DNA of 64,000 nt. It comes from Vibrio mimicus CAIM 602. Lineage in GTDB: Bacteria > Pseudomonadota > Gammaproteobacteria > Enterobacterales > Vibrionaceae. Both the position numbers and the translations under genes were made by a program. The DNA is taken from NCBI RefSeq assembly GCF_000338875.1, contig NZ_AOMO01000027.1, positions 124,001 to 188,000 on the forward strand. The letters run 5' to 3'. Positions 28,403 to 37,238 of the stretch are shown here, piece after piece. The notes under the pieces were generated by a model. The model did not search any database. It saw only the letters and a program-made list of their open reading frames with translations, and was not told where the DNA came from. Numbering within the stretch: position 1 is the stretch's first letter; every line of letters starts with the position of its first letter.

Positions 28403-28431
28403 AAAACAGGTTGTCTAATACAACCTGTTTT
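28403..28431. terminator. Bidirectional terminator after the LPMO gene
   Basis: AAAACAGGTTGT and ACAACCTGTTTT form a perfect 12-bp stem around a 5-base loop, between the convergent LPMO and sensor-kinase genes. Confidence 0.85.
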
Positions 28432-28456
28432 CTTTCCTACACTAATCCAGTTGACG

Positions 28457-30510
28457 TTATTGGGCGGCCTGCAGGCGCATTTCGAAGGTCATGCCCGCAT
28501 CGGGGTTATTCGTTGCCACAATACTGCCTTGTATATCACGCATGCTGTTGGCGACAATCGTAAGGCCAAGCCCTAATCCCTCACCCATTTTCTTACTGGT
28601 TTGAAACGGTTCAAATATGGTGGTTAAGAGTTCTGGTGCAATACCACAGCCGTTATCGCTTACGCGCACGATCACTTGATGTTCTTCACTCACGGCGCTG
28701 ATGCTGAGCTTCGGTTCGGGCGTTTTACCCATCGCATCTAACGCGTTCGACACCAAGTTGCCGAGCACTTGGCGTAATCGTTGTTCTTCCCCCATCACCA
28801 AAGGCAGATCGCTCGAAAGCCTAACTCGAACATCCACCGGAGCCAAGCGTGCTTGATGGATGCGCAAAATCTCCTGTAATGCATCGGGTAGCGAGATCGC
28901 TTGCAAAGCGTCGGGGCGATTAAACGCGAAGGACTTAAGTTGGGAGGTCATCGCCGCCATACGATCAATCAAAGAATGTACCAGCTTGGTATTGGCTTTG
29001 AGCAGTCGTGTTTCTCCTCGTTCAAGGAGCAATTCATTGCTAGAAAGCAGTGTACGTAAACCTGTGAGGGGTTGATTGAGTTCATGGGTGATCGCACTCG
29101 ACATTCTGCCCAGTGCTGCCATTTTGCTGGCTTCAATCAGCTCTTGTTGAGCGGATTTCAACGCTGCAGTGCGTTCTTCCACGCGTTGTTGCAAATCGCG
29201 GTTCGCATTCTGTAGTGCAATTTCAGCCTTTTTACGCTTACTGATATCAATCAGAGTCACCAAATAATGACGGCGGTCTTTCCAACTGACCGCAATCAGG
29301 GAGAACAGCACTGGAAACAAACTCCCATCACTGCGTCGCGCGACCGTTTCCACATTAGTAATGTCAGCCAGTTCTTGATGCCGAGTGAGGTTTTTCAGCA
29401 GCAGCGGTACCGTAGCATTGGGATTCCCAGTATCAAACAGCGACCAAGCTTGCAGGTGACGCACCATGCTTTCCGATAGGCTGAAATAGCGCTTCGCCAT
29501 CGGGTTGATTTCTTCTATGCGGCCTTGTCCATCTATCAGCAGTAGTCCAACGTGGGTTTTGTTGATCATATTGCGCTGCCGCTCTTCGGCCTCAAGTAAC
29601 ACCTGTTGAATCTTGGCTTCACTCAGGCGCTTTTGATACTGCTCATAACGTAGCCTTGCCAGCAACAGCAGCAATAAAACGGTTACGACAGAGCTGGTGC
29701 TGATCCACATCACCGTTGCATTGATGGTGTTGAGTGGTGTCAGATAAGTAATGGTCCAATTCAAATCATCCAGCGTGACCGATTGGGCAAGGTAAGGCGC
29801 TTTTTCAACATTCCACAGTGAGATGCGCGTACTATCAAATAGCGTTCGCTTTTGCACCGCTTGAGCAACATCAGGATGGGTGGCAATCCAATCGGCGCTG
29901 TATAGGGAGCTGCTGGAGAGAAAATAATGGTGGTTGGCGTTTTGAAATAAAATCAGCTCATCACTGGCGAACCACTGATCGGCCAACAAATTTAAGTCAA
30001 CTTGTACCGCGACTGCGCCGATGATTTCCAAATCTAAGTAAACCGGAGCCGCCACAAAGTAAATAGGTTTAGTGCCTACGGATTTGGTAACAATCGAAAT
30101 CCCTTCACGCTGCTGCAAAATTTTATTGATGATGCTTTGCCATCAGAGAGTTTCCAGTTTTCGGCATTTTTACTGGCGGTCAATACTGAGCCGGAGAGTG
30201 TCAGTATGTACCAACCTTTGGTATTTGCGGCTTTATCGAGCTGCGCCAATTGCTGCTGTAATTGTGCTTGTGGGCGATCATCGCCCTGAAACAGTTTGAG
30301 TGTGTTGGCTTCATTGGTAATCAGGTACGGCAAATGATAAAAGCGACTTAGAGTGCGCCTTACATCACTGATGTAGTCGAGCAAACGCTGCTCGCCATGG
30401 CGCTGTGCTTGCCCCAATTGCCAGTTTTCACTGATGGCGTGCGAACTCCATCTCACCGCGATCATCAGCAAAATGAGCAGAACAATCCAACCTGCCTTAT
30501 TGAGTTTCAA
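28457..30510 (-). pseudogene. DctB-like C4-dicarboxylate-type sensor histidine kinase, frameshifted
   Basis: Membrane sensor kinase of the DctB type. The 5' part (30510 downwards) has a membrane helix (AGWIVLLILLMIAV) and the start of a periplasmic double-Cache sensor. It runs out of frame after SDGKASSI near 30117-30124, and the other frame continues KILQQREGISIVTKSVGTKPIYF to 28457. One extra base in the A4T4 run would join them. The rest holds a second membrane helix, a PAS domain (VGLLLIDGQGRIEEINPMAKRYF), a coiled coil, the HisKA box SSAITHELNQPLTGLRTLLSS and an HATPase (LGNLVSNALDAM, GLGLTIV). Divergent from the dctD-like regulator. Confidence 0.88.
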
Positions 30511-30673
30511 AGCTTCATCCTATTTAAAACGTGCGTCGACTACCGCTATTCAACTTAACAACTAAAGCGATAAATGTTAATTGCTGGTTACTCAGAAGTG
30601 AGAGGCGGCTCCTTTCCAAGCCAGACAAATTTGCTTACTTTAGCCGCACTATAAATAGAACAGAGAATAAAGC

Positions 30674-32028
30674 GTGGAAAGCCAACGGATTGCATTGATT
30701 GAGGACGACGACATTGTGCGCCAAGCCACAGGCCAGTGGTTACAACTGGCGGGGTTTGACGTGGAGATGTTTGCTGATGGCACATCCGCGTTAGCGGCGA
30801 TTGAGCAGCAGAGTTTCGCGGTCGTGGTGAGTGATGTACGCCTGCCCGATACCGATGGGTTGAGTCTGTTGGTGGCATTGAAAAATGTGCAGCCGCTAAC
30901 GCCAGTAATTTTGATCACTGGGCACGGGGATGTCGACATGGCGGTGAAAGCGCTGCATCAAGCGCGTTCGATTTTATCGAGAAGCCATTCCAACCGGAGC
31001 GCCTTGCCAACACCGTGGCGCAAGCGGTCAGTCAGTACCAAAACGCGCTGTCATCGCAGTCGCGTGCCAACTATCTTGCTTCTGCCAAAGGGTTAGAGCA
31101 GATCTTGATTGGGCAGTGTAAGTCGATTCAACTGCTGCGCGAGCAAATTGCCAAAGTCGCAGCGATGGATACCAACGTGATCATTTACGGAGAAACTGGC
31201 TGTGGCAAAGAGCTGGTGGCGCAGTGTCTGCATCAAGCCAGTGAGCGTCAGCGTGGTCAGTTTGTGGCAATCAACTGTGGTGCGATCCCAGAAAACTTGT
31301 TTGAAAGTGAACTGTTCGGCCATGAAGCAGGCGCATTTACCGGTGCGGTGAAGCGTCGGATTGGCAAACTTGAATTGGCCGATAAAGGCACCCTGTTTCT
31401 GGATGAAATCGAGAGCATGCCGCTGGCCATGCAAGTGAAAGTGCTCCGCGTGCTGCAAGATCATGTGGTAGAGCGGGTGGGAAGTAATCAGCCGATCACC
31501 ATTGACTTACGTGTGATTGCGGCGGCTAAGGAAGAGCTGCGGCAGCACGCGGAATTTCGCCAAGATCTGTTCTATCGTCTCAATGTTGCGCAGCTGTATT
31601 TACCGCCGCTGCGTGAGCGGGGGGAAGATATTTTGCTGCTGTTTGAACACTTCTGCGTACAAGTGAAACCGACTTGGCGCGGCCTGAGTGAAGCGGATCG
31701 GTTGGCGCTGCTCAGTTACCGTTGGCCGGGCAACGTGCGCGAGCTGCGTAATGTCGCGCTGCGTTATGCGCTGGATGACGACACCATCAGTGTTGGGGAA
31801 ATTCTGGTTTCACGTCCGGGTATGACCGAAGAAGAAGCCTCGGCGGGGTTACCGCTGGCCATTCAAGTGCACAATTTTGAACGTAAAGTGATCGCTCAGG
31901 CGCTGCATCGTCATCAAGGTAACATCAGTGAAGTGATGAAAGAGCTGGATCTGCCTAGGCGCACCCTGAATCAGAAAATGCAGAAGTTTGGTTTGCTCCG
32001 CGGTGATTTTACTTCGCAAGAGGAATGA
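30674..32028 (+). pseudogene. DctD-like sigma-54 response regulator, frameshifted
   Basis: NtrC/DctD-type activator, GTG start at 30674. The receiver domain (IALIEDDDIVRQATGQWL, phospho-Asp in VVVSDVRLPD, Thr in ILITGHGD) breaks near 30962: the first frame reads HQARSILSR, while the next frame gives GAFDFIEKPFQPERLANTVAQAV, the expected receiver end. One missing G explains it. Downstream the AAA+ domain is intact, with Walker A GETGCGKE, GAFTGA loop, Walker B LFLDEIESM and a Fis-type helix-turn-helix (NISEVMKELDLPRRTLNQKM). From about 31015 a receiver-less protein could be made. Likely target: the sigma-54 promoter of the TAXI gene. Confidence 0.88.
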
Positions 32029-32043
32029 GCAAAATTTTGCTCA
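32026..32043. promoter_or_regulatory. Perfect palindrome at the dctD-like stop codon
   Basis: TGAGCAAAATTTTGCTCA, 18 bp, starts with the TGA stop of the regulator gene. It may be a terminator stem or an upstream activator site for the next promoter. The gap 32044-32339 otherwise holds the promoter described separately. Confidence 0.5.
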
Positions 32044-32148
32044 TCACTTTTCAATGGCTTTTATTAACATCGATCACATTTAATTAACCTCGCGTGATCG
32101 CTCTCCTGATTTTTGAGCCTAAAACACGCGCTATGATCGGCTGGTTTT

Positions 32149-32178
32149 TTGCTGATGCTGTGTAGGCTCAATCAGCAA
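32149..32178. promoter_or_regulatory. Candidate upstream activator site for the TAXI-TRAP promoter
   Basis: TTGCTGAT and ATCAGCAA form a perfect 8-bp inverted repeat with a 14-base spacer, 60-90 bases upstream of the -24/-12 element, a normal position for an enhancer-binding dimer of the DctD type. Confidence 0.45.
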
Positions 32179-32239
32179 GATTCTGCTCATCTTTATCTGT
32201 GTTGAAAATTAATTACTTATAAAACAATGAATTAATTTT

Positions 32240-32255
32240 TGGCATCTTCTTTGCT
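32240..32255 (+). promoter_or_regulatory. Sigma-54 promoter of the TAXI-TRAP operon
   Basis: TGGCATCTTCTTTGCT fits the -24/-12 consensus with GG (32241-32242) and GC (32253-32254) exactly 10 bases apart, 85 bases before the start codon and just downstream of a sigma-54 activator gene. Confidence 0.75.
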
Positions 32256-32339
32256 GTTAGTGATATTGCCAATGCTGTACGACACCCGTATTTGGAAACG
32301 GTGCAGCATCGAAAAATAATCACAACATGGAGAGTAACG

Positions 32340-33347
32340 ATGAAACAAAAGCGCCTTACGCAAACCCTATTAGCCGCCATCACTTCGTTTGGTTTAATCG
32401 GTGGAGCTTACGCAGCCGAAGAACGTAGCTACATTCTTGCCACCGCGTCAACCGGAGGAACCTATTACCCCGTAGGTGTAGCTCTGGCGACCCTGACTAA
32501 AGTCAAACTCACCCCGAGCTACCACTTTTCACTCTCCGCGATTAGCTCGGCAGGATCGGGTGAAAACGTGAAGTTGATGAACGATAACGAAGCGCAGTTC
32601 GCGATTTTGCAAGGTTTGTACGGTGCTTGGGCATGGGCGGGCGAAGGCCCGTATGCGGAGCGTCAAAACCAATTGCGTTCCGTCTCTATGCTGTGGCAGA
32701 ACGTGGAGCACTTTATTGTGCGCTCTGATCTCGCGCCAACCGGCACCATTGCCGATCTGGCCAGCATGAAAGGGAAAAAGTTTTCGATTGGTTCGAAAAA
32801 CTCAGGCACGGAATTTTCTGGTCGGCAGATCATGAAAGGGATTGGCGTTGACCCTGATACCTTTAATCTGGCTTATTTGGGTTACGGCGGCAGTGCTAGT
32901 GCGCTGCAAAATGGCACCATTGACGGCATGAACACGCCTGCGGGTGTGCCGGTTGGTGCGGTGACTCAAGCTTTTGCGGCGATGGGCAACGACATCAAGA
33001 TTCTCTCTTTCACTGATGAGCAGATCAAACAAGCCAACGGTAACTACAACTTATGGACCAAGTTTGATATTCCGGCGAACACCTATCCGGGTGTCGATAA
33101 AACCATCACCACAATTGCTCAGCCGAACTTCCTCGCGGTGCGCACCGACATTTCGGAAGAGGATGTATATCAGCTCACTAAAGCCATGTACGAGAACTTA
33201 GCTTTCTTACAAGGCATCCACAAAGCGACCAAAGATATGGCTATTGAGAAAGCCATCGAAGGCTTGCCCATGCCACTGCACGCCGGTGCGGCGCGTTACT
33301 ACCAAGAAGTGGGGATTAAAATTCCAGCTCACTTGATGCCACAGTAA
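32340..33347 (+). CDS. TAXI-family TRAP transporter solute-binding protein
   Basis: 335-residue periplasmic binding protein of the TAXI class (once called immunogenic protein). Signal peptide MKQKRLTQTLLAAITSFGLIGGAYA, then the characteristic ILATASTGGTYYPVGVALATL, followed by AISSAGSGENVKLM and SIGSKNSGTEFSGRQIM. It captures the substrate for the membrane subunit encoded next. The start at 32340 follows GGAGAGTAACG; a longer frame upstream lacks a site. Expression is expected from the sigma-54 promoter 85 bases upstream. TAXI proteins usually bind small carboxylates such as 2-oxoglutarate or glutamate. Confidence 0.92.
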   Translation: MKQKRLTQTLLAAITSFGLIGGAYAAEERSYILATASTGGTYYPVGVALATLTKVKLTPSYHFSLSAISSAGSGENVKLMNDNEAQFAILQGLYGAWAWAGEGPYAERQNQLRSVSMLWQNVEHFIVRSDLAPTGTIADLASMKGKKFSIGSKNSGTEFSGRQIMKGIGVDPDTFNLAYLGYGGSASALQNGTIDGMNTPAGVPVGAVTQAFAAMGNDIKILSFTDEQIKQANGNYNLWTKFDIPANTYPGVDKTITTIAQPNFLAVRTDISEEDVYQLTKAMYENLAFLQGIHKATKDMAIEKAIEGLPMPLHAGAARYYQEVGIKIPAHLMPQ

Positions 33348-33362
33348 GTTCGGTGAACGCGA

Positions 33363-33388
33363 AAGACTGCTCGGGAGCGGGCAGTCTT
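33363..33388 (+). terminator. Hairpin between binding protein and permease genes
   Basis: AAGACTGC and GCAGTCTT enclose a GC-rich 10-base centre; 16 bases after the stop of the binding protein. Probably a partial attenuator keeping permease below binding-protein level. Confidence 0.55.
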
Positions 33389-33523
33389 GCCCTTTACACA
33401 TCAGATAAATCTAAAGGGCATCACTGTTTCCATTCGTCTATCCCCAAACCGCCGGAAGTGGTTGCAATACGGCTGCTTCGCGCGGGGGGTATGGCTTAGT
33501 TGTCTCGCTGTTGGAGTAACGCA

Positions 33524-35664
33524 ATGAGCAATTCAGTAGAACAAGAACTGGAAAAGTTCGAAGTGCCAACCCGTACCCGTTTTGGTTGGGTAACGCGCAC
33601 GATTTCCGTATTGTGTGTGCTGCTGTCGCTGGCGCACATTTGGTTTAACACTTTATCCACGTGGTCAGAATTGTGGATTTCGGCCATCCACTTCGCGGGG
33701 TTCGCGATGATTTGCGCGCTTTGGTATCCCGCCTTACCTCGTTGGCGTGAGAGCAAAGTTGCGCTTGCGTTTGATGTGTTGTTAGCGCTGCTGGCACTGG
33801 CGTGCTTGATCTATTTGATGCTGGAGGAAGATGCGCTCTATGAGCGCGGTGTGAAGTTTGTCACCAGCGATTGGGTGTTCTCAATTCTCGCGATCTTGAT
33901 TGTGATGGAGATGATCCGTCGCACCATGGGCTGGTTTATCCCTACGTTGATTTTGATCTGTCTGACCTATGTTTCGGTCTGGGGCAAATGGGCAGGCGGC
34001 ATTTTCCATTTTCCCGGCTTAAGTGCCGAAACGCTGCTGTATCGCAGTTTCTATTCCTCCGAAGGCATGTTTGGCTCGATTGCGGCAATCAGTTGGAGCT
34101 TCGTGTTCATGTTCATCCTGTTTGGTGCCTTCTTAGTGCGCTCTGGTGTCGGCGATTACATCATGGATGTGTCACGCGCTGCGGCAGGTAAAGTGGTGGG
34201 GGCCCCGGTTTTATTGCTGTACTGGCTTCGGGTTTGATGGGGTCGGTTTCAGGCTCTAGTGTCGCGAATACGGTATCAACGGGTGTGATCACCATTCCCA
34301 TGATGAAAAAAGCGGGCTTTCCCGCACGTTTCGCCGCAGGTGTGGAAGCCGCAGCTTCGACGGGGGGGCAACTGATGCCGCCAGTGATGGGCGCAGGCGC
34401 GTTCATTATGGCGTCGTACACGCAGATCCCGTATGTGGATATTGTTGCGGTGTCGTTTATTCCTGCACTCATCTATTTCCTTTCCGTCGCGTTCTTCGTG
34501 CGGATTGAAGCCAAACGCACGGGTGTACAAATTGTCGCGGCGAGCCAAGAACCTTTCCTGAAAGTATTGGTATCGGGTTGGCATAACTTGATCCCACTCG
34601 CCGTGTTAGTGACCTTATTGGTGGTAGGCTTTACCCCAACGTATGCGGCGGGCTTGTCGATTTTGTCGGTGATTGTGGCTTCTTGGTTTTCCAAAAATCA
34701 CAAAATGGGGCCCAAAGCGATCATTGAAGCGTTGGAGCAAGGTGCGAAAAACATGGCAACCACCGCGGTATTGCTGGTCGGCATCGGCTTGGTGATTAAC
34801 GTGATCAGTACAACGGGCATCGGCAATACCTTCTCACTGATGATCAACAACTGGGCGAATGGCGATCTGCTGACCATGCTGGTGTTGATCACTTTGGCTT
34901 CTTTGGTGCTTGGTATGGGGCTGCCTGTGACGGCAGCGTACATTGTTTTGGGTACGCTTTCTGCGCCTGCGCTGTACAAGCTGCTGGCAGAAAGCCAGTT
35001 GGTGGACTTAATGGTTTCGGGTCAGTTACCGGAACAAGCCAAAGCGATTTTCATGCTGGCGGCGCCGGATCAACTGAGCTTGCTCAATGCACCCATGGCG
35101 GCGGAAAAAGCCCATGAGCTGATTAGTCTTGTTCCCGCAGATTTTGTGGAAACCTTGCTACAACAAAGCTTAGGGTTAGAAGCGATTGGTCTGGCTCTGC
35201 TTTCGGCGCATCTCATCATTTTCTGGCTCTCGCAAGACAGTAACGTGACGCCACCGGTGTGTTTGACGGCATTTGCAGCGGCCACCATCGCCAAAACGCC
35301 GCCGATGCGTACTGGGTTTACCGCGTGGAAAATTGCCAAAGGCTTGTATTTGGTCCCCGTGTTGATTGCCTATACCCAGCTAATCAGTTGGGACGTGACC
35401 ACGGTTGTCACTATCGGTATCTTTGCGATTTTTGGCACCTACGCCATGATTGGCGCGATTGAAGGCTATCTGGAAGGGCCGCTGAATGTGCTGTTGCGCT
35501 TAGTGCTGGCGGTGATCGGTGTGGTGTTGGTGTGGCCAAATTTACCGATTTGGATCCGTTTAGTTTGTGTGGCGTTATTTGTGGCGATTTTTATCTACAC
35601 ACGAAAATCATCAACTCGCGTTGAGCGAGCAAATTCGGCGGTGCAGGAGGCGAAATCTGCATGA
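33524..35664 (+). pseudogene. Fused TRAP transporter permease (4TM-12TM), frameshifted
   Basis: Inner-membrane component of the TAXI-TRAP importer, with the small and large subunits fused as is usual for TAXI systems. ATG 33524 follows GGAG. The first frame ends at 34237 after AAGKVVGAPVLLLYW; the other frame gives GFIAVLASGLMGSVSGSSVANTV, the conserved GGPxxxAVxASGLMG region of the family. The five G at 34198-34202 need to be six. The C-terminal frame runs from about 34204 to 35664 with the VLGMGLPVTAAYIVLGTL and SNVTPPVCLTAFAAATIA motifs. The stop overlaps the next start (ATGA). Without repair, uptake would be lost. Confidence 0.88.
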
Positions 35665-36872
35665 TTTATGATTACGTGATTGTCGGAGGCGGTATTGTCG
35701 GCGTCTCCACGGCTTGGCAGCTTAAACAGCGTTATCCGGAAAAATCGATTCTGCTGGTGGAAAAAGAGGCGGGATTCTCCCGCCATCAAACCGGCCACAA
35801 CAGTGGGGTGATCCATGCGGGGGTCTATTATGCCCCCGGCAGTTTGAAGGCCGATTTTTGTAAGCGCGGAGTCGAACGCACCTTGGCGTTTTGCGCGCAA
35901 AACAATATTCCAGTCGAGAACTGCGGCAAGTTGCTGGTGGCTACCAATGAGCAAGAGCTTGAACGTATGCACGCTCTCTATGATCGCTGCTTACAAAATC
36001 AGATCGACGTTGAAAAGCTGGATGCTGTGCAGTTGAAGTTGGCGGAACCTAATATCCGTGGTTTGGGGGCGATCTTGGTCAAAGCGACCAGTATCGTCAA
36101 TTATTGTCTGGTGACTGAGAAAATGGCCGAAGCCTTTATGCAGTTGGGTGGCGAAGTGAAAATTGGCACGGAAGTGGTGGGGCTTGAGGAAACGCCATCC
36201 TCGGTCACGCTAACTTGCCAACAGAAGAACCAACGCGTGAGTTATCAGACCAGATTTCTAGTTAGCTGCTCAGGCTTAATGGCCGATCGCTTAACCAAGA
36301 TGCTCGGTTTGCCGACGGATTTTCAGATCATCCCCTATCGTGGCGAATACTACCGTTTGGCACCAAGGCATAACCAAGTGGTGCGTCATCTTATCTACCC
36401 GATCCCCGATCCTGAATTGCCGTTTCTCGGTGTACATTTAACCCGCATGATTGATGGCAGCGTGACCGTTGGTCCCAATGCCGTTCAAGGTTTTAAGCGT
36501 GAAGGTTATGGTAGATGGAATGTTAGCCTGCGTGATGTGTGGGAGATGGTTCGCTTCCCCGGCTTTTGGAAAGTGAGCACCAAGCACTTTAAAACTGGCA
36601 TGGTCGAAATGAAAAACTCATGGTGGAAAGCGGGCTACTTACAGTTGGTACGTAAATACTGCCCAAGTATCGAACTGGCGGATCTTCAGCCTTACCCTGC
36701 GGGCATTCGTGCCCAAGCGGTATTAAGTGATGGTACGCTGGTGCACGATTTTCTGTTTGCTGAAAGCCCACGCAGTTTGCATGTGTGTAACGCACCTTCT
36801 CCCGCGGCCACCTCCGCGATGCCCATTGGCGAATATCTGTGTGACAAAATCGCTGAGAAATCGCCAAGTTAA
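35661..36872 (+). CDS. lhgO: L-2-hydroxyglutarate oxidase/dehydrogenase (LhgO-like)
   Basis: 403-residue FAD-dependent oxidoreductase of the DAO family that matches LhgO: N-terminal Rossmann motif DYVIVGGGIVGVSTAWQL, then KEAGFSRHQTGHNSGVIHAGVYY, which carries the LhgO signature, and the C-terminal QPYPAGIRAQAV...DFLF and HVCNAPSPAATSAMPIG. It oxidises L-2-hydroxyglutarate to 2-oxoglutarate, passing electrons to the quinone pool. It is translationally coupled to the TRAP permease, which suggests that the transporter brings in L-2-hydroxyglutarate or a related C5 acid. Full length, undamaged. Confidence 0.88.
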   Translation: MIYDYVIVGGGIVGVSTAWQLKQRYPEKSILLVEKEAGFSRHQTGHNSGVIHAGVYYAPGSLKADFCKRGVERTLAFCAQNNIPVENCGKLLVATNEQELERMHALYDRCLQNQIDVEKLDAVQLKLAEPNIRGLGAILVKATSIVNYCLVTEKMAEAFMQLGGEVKIGTEVVGLEETPSSVTLTCQQKNQRVSYQTRFLVSCSGLMADRLTKMLGLPTDFQIIPYRGEYYRLAPRHNQVVRHLIYPIPDPELPFLGVHLTRMIDGSVTVGPNAVQGFKREGYGRWNVSLRDVWEMVRFPGFWKVSTKHFKTGMVEMKNSWWKAGYLQLVRKYCPSIELADLQPYPAGIRAQAVLSDGTLVHDFLFAESPRSLHVCNAPSPAATSAMPIGEYLCDKIAEKSPS

Positions 36873-37238
36873 TCCAATTCATGCTCGCTGATTACAGTGA
36901 GCATTTTCTCCGCTATTTCAATCGGTAATATTTAAAAATTCTTATTTATCATTGTTTTTTATTGATTCTATTGTAATCATGTGCGCGAATTATATTGTTC
37001 TTGTTGCCTGTTTTCTGGCACAAATTCTCATTTCTAAGATGTTTCACTGGCTAAGTTGGAATGCTTGTCTCGTTGCCGATATGGCGATTCTACCGAAATG
37101 ATGTTCGGTAACTAATAATGAATCCGTAACCCGGTTGTCTTTGTCCGGAGTCTGTTGCTGCTCAACTAGCTCAGATTCTGTGGGTTGCTGCTGCCGAAAT
37201 TCAGGCAACGTCACTCTAACTAAAACGAGAATTCAATA
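36873..37238. other. Intergenic region before the M66 protease gene
   Basis: 365 bases, AT-rich in its first half, no gene seen. It holds an inverted repeat, TACCGAA and TTCGGTA (37091-37110, spacer 6), which may be an operator or leader hairpin for the protease gene. Confidence 0.45.

Noticed and set aside
36873-37238. Riboswitch in the leader of the M66 protease gene
   Set aside because: Only one short inverted repeat is visible and no known riboswitch core could be recognised.
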